64,000 nucleotides of DNA from Albula goreensis (Eukaryota > Chordata > Actinopteri > Albuliformes > Albulidae). The stretch is taken from the NCBI GenBank assembly GCA_022829145.1, contig CM040747.1:31894936-31958935 (forward strand). Direction: 5' to 3'. The notes under the pieces were generated by a model, which was given only the letters and a program-made list of their open reading frames with translations, did not search any database and was not told the origin of the DNA. Positions 32,581 to 45,059 of the stretch are shown in pieces. Position numbers and translations under genes: made by a program. The first letter of the stretch is position 1. The number at the start of each line of letters is the position of its first letter.

Positions 32581-35377
32581 AATTATGTAAGATAAAGTCG
32601 GAAGGAATTATTTAAAAGTAAATGCGAGCTATGTCATACTGAAAAAAAGCATGTTGTTTCACCCTTGCTGTTTCAAACATCAAGACAAAAAAATTACTTT
32701 GTTAAATTCCTTTACAGTTGTTCATAGTTAAATATCTACTTTCATGGTCTCCACTGGATTTTAATTTCCATTGAATTTCAATTAAGTAATATTTGAACAG
32801 AAAAACCCTAATTGGCAGTGATGAGATTCAATTCATTATGATAATTATTTTACTACATCATACATATGTTAATGAATTCAATTTAAAATGTGTCGATAAA
32901 TTTCTATATTGTTGCCCATATCAATGTTGCTGAATTCATTATTTTTATATTTATTTGCTATCCTTTTTTAAGACAATTCTTCATGGACTTCCCCTGAAAT
33001 GAGATGTTTTGTGAAAATGTTTGTGGAGCTCCAACACACTCAGCTATAAAAGATAAGAGCTTTTCTATGGCCTGAAGTTACTTCATTATCAGGCAATGGA
33101 TGCCTGGGAGCCATTAGCATCAGCTGCTTGTGATTGGTCTAATGCTGCTGTCCATGGTGCTGAAGGTGTCCAGTGCTTTAGGGGGGCGGTAGACCTCTCT
33201 GACAGGTGCCAACGCAGCCCATTCTTATCCTCCTCTCCCATTATCACAATTACACAACCACAACAACAACCATACAATCACAGGGTGCCAACTTCGACCT
33301 CGCATTGGTCTCCTTACGTGGGCCACGTGTGAACTCGTGATCGAAGTTGTCATCAACCTCCACCCCCTTTCAGGAGTGAAGCCATTTCCTTTCGCCTTAC
33401 CTTAGTCTTTGACTCATTGAGCTAGCTGGATTTCTTGCAAACCTGCCCTCGCCGTTACAATTGCACAGATATCCTGCTGAAAAACTGCAGAGTGCAAAAA
33501 AAATCAGACGATACAATGTATTGGACAAAGTAAAGGTAAGATTAATCTGTATGATCAGTAAGAACATACTTGGAAAACATCTCTATTTGTGAAAGTTTAT
33601 CGGGAATAAATGCTGAGAACTGTCAGTGAATATGAAAAATAATTAATAGAGAACAACAGAAAGAGAGAAAACCTTTGGGAATGAATTCCTAAAGGCAAGA
33701 GCAAAACAAAAAGAAACATTGATATATTGGTCTAAAAAAGGTACAGTGATTGCAGGCAACATTGCTTGCCAGCGTTATGATTTGATCCCAGGGTAACTTG
33801 TTAAAGCTCTGTTACGCGCTCAGATTCATTCCGTGTGATCATGCAGGATAAGTCAGCGTCGATACTGCTCTTTTGTTGAAGCTCTTACTTTTGTGAAAGC
33901 CCTCAGTCCTACAGCCAATTATTTACATACAGCTCAGAGGACGCGTTGGACCACTTTGAAGAAATGAAAACAAATGCAATCTCTTTCTTTTTTCTCTGTT
34001 GTCCTGATTCATCCATAGCAATGGAAAATAATTCCAAACCGACTGACAAATACACCAAACATTATTTATTGATGATGCGATTTAGAATCGCGCAGTTCAA
34101 TGTCTTTGATTTCTTTCCTAATTAATCTTCTTTCTGTCTCTCATTATAGACTATTGCCAAAGCAAATTAGTTTTTAAAAAGTATTCTAAAATATTCTGAA
34201 CAAAAAACAATAACAACTGGAATTGTTTAACATTAATTTCAGTAGTCCATTAATAACAATATTTATTATTTTATCTTGTAATTTAATTTGCAATTTAATT
34301 ATGAATTCTAGCAAAATGCTGATAATTCAATGTTTTGTAACTGGGGATAGGAGGAATATTTATCTTGTAAGTTTGAGTTGAGTAATTATTCACAGTGTGG
34401 GAACAAGTGTGTCCCTATCCCAGCCTCACCTGATACCCTGTCCCTTCCTGCTTCCTGCTTCCTGCCTCCCAGCCTCCTTCTCTATTTATCTCTCTCTGAC
34501 CTTACTTCGTCTGGGAGATAAGGAAAGTTATCAACATCGCCTGCAAGTCTCAACTAATGATATAAGCCAAAGTCAATTATTTTTCCTTTGAAATATCAAC
34601 ACGACTGCTTATCCAAGGCTAATGAACAAAGGCATAAATGCACACAAGTAAATACAATAATAATGCGCTAAATTAGCTTGTGCAGTCGAGGGGACCAATA
34701 ATTCCAGAGCGGGATGGAAAATCTTTGCGAGTGAACAAATACTCATAGATGAAGGTTTGTTGTGCACGCTCAATTGTAGCGAGCGTATTTAAAAATGCTG
34801 GTTTTGTTCAGGGTTCTTGGATTTGGGCTTAGGTGAATACATTTCACATCACCCATTGCTCACTATTTCGCTTGACACCCTCACCTTTGCTGTTTGTGTT
34901 TTGCTGCCTTCCGGCCAATGAAAGAGTAGCCAGGTGTCCAAAGCCTACCAGGTCGTTATCAGTGAGAGATACACAACTCCCTACACACCCTACAGGTCGG
35001 AGGACTCTATAACATGCATGAAAACTACTGTGCTGTAGGGTATAGCTAGTTCTCCTGTAGTACTGTGTACTTTGAGGGTGGTATAGGCTCAGATAAAAAA
35101 ATCCATTGAAGGACTACATACAGTATGTGGCAAACCAGTAAATCAAGAGACATAAAAATGTGCAGAGAGAGGTTGAAACACACTTCCACGGACGCAGGGT
35201 TGCATTTAACCAAACAAAAACGAAAATAAATTTCAAAAACCAACGAAAAAACAGCTCTGGATCTGACAGGTGCTGAACCAAAAGTCCCTCAAGGATTAGA
35301 CTCAGTAACACGTCTTGAACGTATTCTCTCCACTCGCGATCTGTGCTTATTCACTTCACGTTAAAGACACCCCCTGC

Positions 35378-35398
35378 AAAAAAAAAAAAAAAAAAAAA
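35378..35398. repeat. A21 homopolymer
   Basis: Uninterrupted run of about 21 A. No retroposon body is recognised immediately upstream, so it cannot be called a poly(A) tail. Confidence 0.9.
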
Positions 35399-35664
35399 GC
35401 AGTTTTAGGCTTGCGGAAAGCTCCTCTCTGGAGCCCTTTTGATCCGCTGGAATTCCTGTATTACAGTATCAGTGTGGTGTCGGGTGGGGGGTTTAAGCAC
35501 TCGCTGCCACATGACAAAGCCCTAGCATGACATCTGGGGTGAATCAGCCATCCTGCAGCGGTCCAGGGGATGTGATTAGTCTATAGCCTCGCGGTATGGC
35601 CTCAAAGAACAAGGTGTGAAAGGCCGAAAGTGCTCCAACTGCCAAACAGAGATTACTGTGGGGA

Positions 35665-35713
35665 GCTCTCTCTCTCTCTCTCTCTCGCTCGCTTTCTGTC
35701 TCTATCTCTCTTT
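35665..35713. repeat. (CT)n microsatellite
   Basis: CT run of about 11 units followed by degenerate pyrimidine repeats (CGCTCGCTTTCTGTCTC). The RERERE-type minus-strand frame over it is a by-product. Confidence 0.9.
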
Positions 35714-38700
35714 CACGCCAAGCGAAATTTAATTGGACTTTGGGGGCAGAAAGCCCCAAAATGAATCTCCTTCCTCTCCCAAGAGGGAGGCGGATATAAG
35801 TCTTGTCGCCACGGCCTTCTTGAAGGGAATGTTGCGTCTGGTTTGAAGCGTTTTTTTTTTGTTTTGCGCGAATGCGAAGGTAAGTGCACAGACAGCGGTG
35901 TCCATGTGGTTCAAAAGGCTTTCGGGTTTGCGTTAGAGATGCATTTGGATTCGATTTTTGTTTTTAATTGGATTTTAGAAGAACCTCTTCTCATAGAATG
36001 CCTCACACCCCTTACGAAAGATTCATTTGTCCAAATAAACGGATGATTTTAAAGCTTTTCGCCTAATGAAAGGCCTCCTTAATTTAATGTCACTCCTTGT
36101 CAGACAGAACAAACAATAGAAACGTACCCTTGCCTTTCCACACAAACAAATTGCTGCTTTACATGTGAAAGAGGTTTATGAAAATCTTTCAGAGGGGGAA
36201 AAAAAACACATTCAAGGCCATAACAAACTACCTGGAAATAATAATCTCATTAGCAAACACAGAGAATGAAAAGGAATTCATCTGTGCAATCTGCAATTTA
36301 ATATCCCTGGTACAGCTTGCAGAAGAGTTACAATTCAGGTTTAAATGTATTTACTTCAACAAGTAGCTTCAGTGCAAAGTGAATTAATAGGATAATTGAT
36401 TGAATATACATGGCGAAGATAAAGTAATGCAAACAAGAGATACAAAAGGCCATGGATTTTGGAGAAGCGAAAGCACGATGAAAAATGAGTGTATATGGAG
36501 TTTTTAATATTAACTTACTATTCACAAATTATTCATATGTTTCTCCTATAGCAGACATGTTAAAATCAACTGAATTGATATGAATTCCTCAGGCGATATG
36601 AGAGAACAGATTTTGAAAGAGGTCAAGCGGTTGATGTTGAAATCCTGGGTACGTCAGTCACAGGAGCAACAGCATGTTCTTATAACGCATCAACAGTTCC
36701 AAAAAAAGAAATCATGAATGTTGTAAAAGTCAAACAAAAAATTGCTGCTTCAGGAAGCAGGAGCAGTAGCTGCATGTCAAAGTTCACCAACAGGGATAGA
36801 TTTATATTTAACAAGACAGTTTAATTTCAAAAAATAAACACAAAACATCAGCTTCTAGGCACACAAGCGTTAACCAGAAATATGGCAAGAACAAAATGTA
36901 TGAATCTAAGCCTCTGTTTAGTAATAATTTATTTCTAACCCTTTGTCGAGTTACTCTTTCAGCATGAGGTCACCATGCATCCAAACGTCTTCTGCTATAG
37001 CCCCCACATCATCTATCACGCAACTCTTACATAAGCCAGTGCAGTAAGCGGTAGCCGGCTCTTGAATTCATTTAAATTCATTTGAATTTAAAATGGCCTC
37101 CGTGCGGCTCACAGAAACGGAATCACAGCCTGTGGCTAAACATGCCGCAGGCTCTCCTTCAGGAAGCAGCTAGTCTGTAAAGCAGTAGGGGCGGGCAACT
37201 CCATGGGGAAAAGCGTTTCGAGCATCACACATATCCACTGTGGTGCCATGTGCGGCAAAAGGTCTTGATCCGTGTGTGTGAATAGGACCGCTTGATATTC
37301 CCTTTGTAACTGCCACATTGGAGCAGGTTACATTTGATCATTTCTGATTGGTTCAATCTGCATAACTCTACACACACACATGCTCACCTCTATACACACG
37401 TCAGCATCCACATATCAACACGTTTTGGGGAACATACTCCATTGTTATAATTCAGCAAACAAACATATGATTCATGTCCACTTGACTGTAGCTATGTTCT
37501 AAACAGGCTATGAATTTAATTTATTCAGGCTCATGCCTGGAACTGTCACTTTCACTCGAAATCACATTTTTTGAGGAACTCCTGGATATCGTGGGCAGTT
37601 TAACAGTCAACACGAAAACGTTTGTTTTTATTTTTAATTATTTAATAATTGTAGTAATTATTAATTATTTTTTAATTATTTAAGGTGCAGAGTAAAAGTT
37701 GTGTTTGTGTGTTCCAAAAAACACTCATTAGCATGTTAATAAGTAATTTATAATCATTTGTAATCAGTTTATTGATTGTAATATCTTGTGTTTGTGAACA
37801 TTAGTAAATTATACACTATCTGTGGCTTGAGACTGGCTGATGTTTGTGGTCACTATTACCTGAATTCCTGGTGCCAGTGTCAGGTCAATATACACCTGGA
37901 AGGTTGATCCAGCTGTGATTGGTTGTGGTTACAATGTCAAGCTTGCCTCAGCACAGTGTCACAATATGGCAACATGGAGTCTTCCTCAGTGAGTGTCGGC
38001 CCACCCGATGCACAGCTCTGACGCCAAGTTCAAAAAAATCATTGAAATTTTTTCTTTTATGAATTATGCAGGAAGCATGATACTAATGTCTACGGTTTTT
38101 TTCGTTGGCCTTTTTAAAAAAAGAAAACTTTGTGAATTTAACACAAATGAACATGAAAACAGACGATTAAAAGGTTGTTCCGGATTATTCGGAGATGTTC
38201 GCTTTGGTTTCTTGCCCATGAACCTGTCGCGGAAAGGCAAAATGGTTTCCGGTGAGAATACATGATTAGTTTGCATGGTGGTCCTGGTTATTATGAGAGC
38301 GCGATCTGACAAGATGACCCCCCTCCGTATGAAAGAGCGGACAGCTGAGAACAATTAGCGGGATACTGGCAGAAATTGTTGCCTGGAGACCTCGTTATCC
38401 GTTTATTCTGCTTCCAGTTAGTAGGCTAATGCAGCACCGATGTCAAGGGTCCTGTTTCGAACTAGCGTGTAGGATCAATCAGGCAACCAAAAGAAACCAG
38501 GCCAAATCCACCACCATGTCAAAGCCCACACAAAACGTCCTTAGTTTCCCCACTGAAGTCTGAGCCAGTGACTTACAACATTTCCTTCCAGTCCGGTCAT
38601 TGGATGAGGTTAGGGCTCCTTACGAAAGGCGCAGACACACACTTATCTGCTGAGGGAACTCGCACAAGCTTGAGTGACGTTTACAGTAGTAGGTGATTTG

Positions 38701-40869
38701 CGTTCATTTACGTTCACTGAAGGTCCTGTCTTGTCGCGTTAGCGCTTTCCTTTTTTATCAATGGCCTAAGCTTCCTCCACGCTCCAATTTCTAAAGCGCA
38801 TTAAATTCATTTATAGAGGTAGGTTTGCATATAAATGCGGTGAGCGCGTGGGACGAGGGGCTGGCTAAGCCATATCCTCTCCATCATCTTCTTCATCATC
38901 TGCTCATAATACAGCCTGCATTATTCACACATCTGCATATAAATAAAATCTGCGGAGCAGATATATAAAATCTGCCAGTGGTTTTTTTTTTTTTATTTTG
39001 TGGAAATTGGAAACACTTTGCCATGCATCAAACCCCAGGCTGATCTAGGGGTAATTTTATTTTAATCAACGTCAGCCGAAAAAAGGCTCTGTTACTGTTT
39101 ACTATACATCACTCACTACGGCCATTCATCTGCCAAAATGGAATATGGTTCATAAACACTGACAATGGCCTCTCGGAATATTGTTTACCGTTATCGCTCA
39201 GCTTTCTGGCAGCAGGACCCACACTGAGCTTGATTTACATGCATTCAGTTTAACCGCAACTGTGCTCTGCCCAACAGTGGACAGTTAGACCAACACCTGC
39301 TGTATATCTTCGCTCCTCGTACATTATTAAAATGTTGATAACCACTGAAATAAAACAAAATATCATGTAAGAATTAAGGCTTGAACTGCCAGCAAGCTTA
39401 CTGATAAAAGGGGACAACATTTAGAGGGTCATTGTCTACTAATGAATTATTATTTTTTAATTATCACCTATCCTGCTTTTTTAATTGCGGAATGGCAAGC
39501 AGGGGGTGAACAATACAGATATATATTAAGCTCCAACTGATTAAATTCAGATTATCTTGGATATCAAACCGACTGTTGCTTTGTGGAAAAAAAAGTTTCC
39601 AACTGTAAAAGAATGCCTATAGGTTCATAAATAATATCAAATGCCTACTCTATGACCAGCTGGTATTTGAGCCTGAGAGAAGATCCTTATTCCATCCTTC
39701 TCTCAGCAATGAATACTGCAATAAAATGCAAATTTACCCATTCTTTGAATGGTAAACTATAACTGGATTCTGTACTATGAATAACTGTTGAAATATGAAT
39801 CTTCCCTTCAGTGTTATTCGCCTCAAAGGCACACTCTAAAACAGGAACGCAAAGGGGAACCTTTTTAGGTAATAAACAGAACGATTAATGAATCATTCAC
39901 CAATTCATTTGGCAAATATTTGGCAAAACAGTTCTATAGGATAGAATTTCACATTTTTATTTTCAAAGAGTACATTAAAGGTTCCCTGCTCTATCTATAC
40001 TTGTCTTTTGAGAATGGATACCATTAATACATTTATTTTGTATCTTATATCTCTGTGGTCGCACTGCTGGTTACTTCAAGTAGTTTCTTTAAGTATGCTT
40101 TAATGCACATAAGCGTACATTGAAATCAAACGTAGATCCTGAATATTAGTACTATTTTCTATCATATTTGATGCCAGTGAATGGCAAAAAGTTACAATAT
40201 TTAATTTTGTCCAGGGGAGACTGTTCCTGGATCCATTTTGCAACCCATCAAATGGGCTTGTCCCAAAACCCCAGCTCTGTGCCTGGGTAGTTTCGCTGGG
40301 GAGTGAGGCATGAGTGGACTCAAACTCAGCAGCCAACCGCCAAGTGCGACTACACCTGTAACATCTGGAACACAGGGGTTATTTACGCTACTGAGGATTA
40401 CAGACAGGCCTGTCATCGTTGATCACGTTAGACGGGATACGAGAACTATCTCAGAACACAGGAGAAGTCATTCTCATTCTTGACTGTAGGTGCAGCATAA
40501 TTGTCTTGGAACAAACACACATAGAACAAAATAAACCCTTCAAAGTTCTGAGAAACTGGCACAGCAGAACTGGTGTGACACAGGTTCTTTCCCGTGGGCT
40601 GAATGCAGGTCCTCGCTTCTTGTCATGAATATTAATAAAAGAAATTATTAATGCATTCGGTATCGGCTTCTGAGGGCTCTGTACAGGTCAGCAATTATCC
40701 CCCAGACTTGGCTTAGGACCCTTTCAACAGATTAAAAAAAACACTCGGCATTGTATCAAATGTGTTCTTCCTCCCCTAACATCAAAATGACAACCACACC
40801 TGGAACCACACAATCAGAAATTCAGATTGATCTGTAAGCTCCAACGGTGTCCTGAGCTAAACATCAAAC

Positions 40870-41035
40870 TTACTTCTGAGAACTGAGATTTCGGTATCCC
40901 GCTTAACAACCTCCGCCTTCCTCGGACGCTTGTATCTGGTATGTTTGAGGCACCAGACTGATGTTGCGGGATGCGGGACAAACACCTGAAATTCGGGGCT
41001 GTCCCGTGAGTTTCGGGTCATCTGGCCACCTGATC
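40870..41035 (-). mobile_element. Possible DNA-transposon end, low certainty
   Basis: On the minus strand the block starts CAGGTGGCCAGATGACCCG and continues with GACAGCCCCGAATTTC. This resembles the CAGGGTGGCCAGATG-type ends of widespread vertebrate non-autonomous elements. I could not find a matching opposite end. Confidence 0.25.
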
Positions 41036-43404
41036 AGCACAGCATGTGTTAAAATTCCAGTTACAGAGCTGAAGACACCACTGCAGTCATTTGCTTGTTA
41101 TGTAGCAAAACGTTCATACAAAAAGTGAAATATAGCTCATATAATAAAACCAGCTACAACGATTGGCTTAAAGTGTTGCAAGTGTAAACTGAGTCCCCTG
41201 AGTTTTTGATAGCATTTGTTTTGAACTTTTCAACCAATCAATGGACACTCACCTGTTGAAATCCTACAGCTTCTTCTTTGTCTTATTTTAACCTTTAGAG
41301 TTTATTTATTTTCCCTCACAGTCGTTAGTGTGTGCTCTAGCAGTGATTACCGTTAACCCAAGCTGGAGGTGGAAAGACTCTTAAAATCAGGCGGAGAGGG
41401 TGCTTGATGGTAGTGGGTTGTAGCTGGGGGGGAAAGGTTAAACACATCGCACAGGGGCACCTATGGAGATCATGGCGTCTAATAAGCTCAGGACCCGGCA
41501 GGAAGAGGATGCGGCCTCCGGCCCTGAGAGTGGGAGGACTGATTAGCTCCAGGTCACCCGGGCAACCGCATCCTTCAAGAAAAGGGACAGACAGCATTGT
41601 GTGCGCACAGAAAAAGCTTCAGCTTGTGTGTTGTCTGCCCGGTCTCCACGTTGTCGACATTGCAGAGCACAAATGCAAGGCCGGAAAATGCCCGTGTCCA
41701 GCGTTCTGGACGCCAACAGTGTACACAAGAGGAGGATTGTGAGGTACCGCAGCACAGATTCGTTGATTTGGCAACACGGATTAGGACCACAACCTCCAGC
41801 ATTGCCTTCCCTGGAAATCTCTGGTAGACAATTCTTGTCAAAAATGTAACGTTTTATGGTGGCTTGAGGTATAGAGAGGGTGGAAGAAAACCCTGATTAC
41901 CGTTTCAAAGTAGCTGGATCTCACGCATTGTAGCGCTAACTGAAACAGTGTGTTTGTTCAGAATCTTGTTCACGGCAATATAAGATTCAAAGCAAATCTT
42001 TTCACGCAAGTTGGAAATAACAGTTCCGTGCTTCTCCGTCTCTGTGATGCATTATTTATGAGCCTTTAAGTTCTTCATGTAAGCATTACAGTCCTGTTTC
42101 ATACCAACTCACGAACAGATGCAAATACTGAAATCCTCCAAAACAATAAACAGCAATAAAACAAACATCTCCAAAATATTTTTGAAAACTAGGTTACCCA
42201 TTCAATGAAGAATTAATGAGGGAATCGCAAGTGTGATGAGGTGGTTATTATGTTTATTTTTAATATTTGGCTGCGTTTCAGACTTTTCTGTTGATAAATT
42301 CATTCTACCTTACTGGCAAGAATGTGGTGCTTTTGTATTTTAATATAATTATGTATTTTTCTTGTTTTTCTTTGGACAAAGAAACAAAGGCAGAATTTAT
42401 GCTAAATATGACTGAAGCTATGTTATTGCATTGGAGCAGTTCTACGGTCCCTCTACACAGTGAACTTCTCTTTTGCGATGGAGCCGGATGGTGTAGATGT
42501 TTCTAGATTCTGTTTCCATAGCAACCCGACTCAGACTCCTCTCAAACTCCACCTTGTCGTCTATGGGGGTTATTCGGTCCACCTGTGTGTGCTTTCTCCA
42601 CAAACGTAAGTAAATACTACCTTCTGCTGTAATTTATTTTTCATGCCATGCTGAGAAATATTATCTCCCGTTAATCTCTGTGTATTTATGTGAAAATAGA
42701 AAATAGAAAATAGAAATTAAATTCATATTTCTTTGACACAAAAAACATAGTTTTATCATTCCTATTTGTTATTTGTTCATGAATAAACAGGCATGTAAAC
42801 AAACCAGACAAGCAAAAACATCATTGTCTCCTGAAATTTGTTCTGCATGGACGAATAAATCTTAAGTTAAATCATATCTATAATCTGCCAGTCAAACTAG
42901 CTTGTTGAACTTAAAATGGTGACTGTGTGATTTAGACAAACAAATAATTGTAATTTTTGGGTACTAATGGAATTCTAAAGACAACAATTCACCAGCCCCG
43001 TCGATCAAATCATCAACAGAAATGTTAGCGACGGTGTGCTGAAAGGCTTTCGCGCGGACAAACATGTAGGCATTCTCATCAAGTGTCCCTCTTTGTCCTC
43101 CCTCCGATGATGCCATCTGCCATAGCGGTCTTTGAAATCGCTCTCTGTGTCCACACGCTGATGTGGATTCAAAGGAGGCTCCATTGTAATTTGACTGAAA
43201 TCACCACGGGCTTGGAAATACGCTCGTCGAAACACAATACAATGAGTGACATGTAGTCATTTATCAGATTTCTATGGCATTTAACTTACCTAAAAGACAA
43301 ATAGAATGCGTCCGTTATTAAAAGAATGTGGCACAACACATAAGTGTTTGAGCATTTTGTGACAGGTTTCTGTGATGTAGTGATATCTGAGGTGTGTACA
43401 CCAT

Positions 43405-43442
43405 GGGCATACTGTAACTCTAAGGCCTGTGTGTATTAATGT
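43405..43442 (+). repeat. Single copy of a 38-bp motif also found at 56.6 kb
   Basis: GGGCATACTGTAACTC, then AAGGCCTGTGTGTATTAATG, matches two tandem copies at 56,618 and 56,686 at about 75-85%. It is an otherwise unidentified interspersed repeat. Confidence 0.6.
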
Positions 43443-44561
43443 GCATATTAAATTTAATGGAGTTTCTGAAAACAAAAGTATGGGAGAGGTATTGTCAGGC
43501 AACCCCTCATTCAATAATCTCTGTCCGTCCAATCCGGTTTTCTCCGCAGGTATTAAATTGCCACGTACCCTCTCTCCCATCACGCACCCTGCTTCTGGCA
43601 TCCCTCCTCCTCCCCATCTCCACCTCCATGTCTACTTCCTTTCTTCTGTGTTTCTATTTCTCTTCTAGTAGTCCGGTGGGGGGTCCACCTCACTCAAAAA
43701 TTGTGAGGCACAACGTAGCCCCCTTGGACACCAAGCCCAAGATCAAATGACCTTTATACAACTTCTCATATGACGATAAAGTCTAAAGCGCATCCATGTT
43801 GTCTGAAAATTCATTCTACTGAAGTAAAGCTAATTTATGGACATGCCATGCATACAATGGTTCTTCTCAAAACAATGTTGTTGCCGTTATGTGTGTTTTA
43901 ATGCAATGGTATGTATGTATGTCAATGTACGTGTTAATGGTTACAACTGAATAATGAACGGTTCAACTGTAACGTAAACCTTACAATCAGCCAATATGAT
44001 TCCTACACAAGAGAAAAATTCATGGTTATTGCCCAGTAAACTGTCAGTTCTGTGTGACTTGGCGCCCAACTGATTAAAATTGTAGTTCTCTGAGGGTCGA
44101 GGATAGAAGTGTATAATGGAAATGTGGTGTGTTGCTGGGATTCGAGTAAGGATACTTACAGATTCCCAGGCTCTGGCTTTTCTCAACATCAGTGGGATGG
44201 GATAGATCTGACAGGCTTATGATCGACCGGAGCGGTGTCGGGAAGGGCGGCTGAGAAGTGGTGAAAATTTAATCCGAGGCATGAATGAATCAATACATCA
44301 GGAATTTTAAATTGATGGCGGATCCGACTGGGGAGAAACACCCATCCGGTCCCACTGCCATTTTACATGAAGCATCTGCTACTCAAGACATTCATCTTAC
44401 TGAGCCAGCGTCTGCTGTCAGATTCCCTCACAGTTATCCTTCGCTAAAGATTTCAGAGCTGCGATATTGCAAAAGGGAAATCATACCTTGAGAAATGCAT
44501 TTACAAACCAGACACGTTTAACATATCTTGCAATCAGGTTCTGTTGCACGTTACTTATATG

Positions 44562-45056
44562 CAGTGCATTCGTTTTTTACGCGAACTTAAAATACGCAAA
44601 TTCGCTTTAACGCCCCTTGAAACACAATTCAAAAATTTTTGCTTTACGTGACATTACGCACTTTAACGTGAGTGGTATGTTTTAAATAATATCATTTAAT
44701 AATATTTGAATTGGCAAAGGAAATTACAAGTGGTATGTAGTAATTAATAAGTAATAAGTAGTGTACAGCATTTATTTAGCAGAAATGTAATTATATACTG
44801 TACCATTAGCATTATCTGATATACCAATATGATATCCACTCTCTCTCTCTCATAGATTCCCACTAGTTCAATGATGTCAAAACGGTAAAAAAAAACAAGG
44901 TAAAAAAAAAAGTAGTAATAAAGAACTTAACTGATGATAATGAAAGAACATCAATGTAAAAATGGTAAATATGGGGATATTTGACTTGAATTACACGATT
45001 TTGCATTACGCGAGCATTTTCAGGACCACATTTTCACGTAAAATGCGAACATACTG
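44562..45056. mobile_element. Candidate MITE with imperfect 25-bp terminal inverted repeats
   Basis: The left end reads CAGTGCATTCGTTTTTTACG. The reverse complement of the right end reads CAGTATGTTCGCATTTTACG. These agree at about three quarters of positions over 25 bases. The element would be 495 bp. Bases after the right end are TA and those before the left end are TG, compatible with a TA target duplication that has decayed. It has no coding capacity but unusual CpG-containing ends, recalling pogo/Tigger-like or mariner-like elements. The internal TTACGTGACATTACGCAC is a further subterminal variant. Confidence 0.5.
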
Positions 45057-45059
45057 TAC

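Larger units (their letters stand above)
32600..40870. other. Gene-poor stretch with possible regulatory elements
   Basis: No coding exon can be supported. Contents: an A21 run (35,378-35,398), a CT repeat (35,665-35,713), a TATA-like motif with a following splice-donor-like site (35,790 and 35,879), a very AT-rich near-palindromic stretch (37,622-37,684) and a T13 run (38,982-38,994). Segments 36,190-36,480 and 38,650-38,960 are rich in homeodomain, octamer and TATA-like motifs and may be enhancers. Confidence 0.45.
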
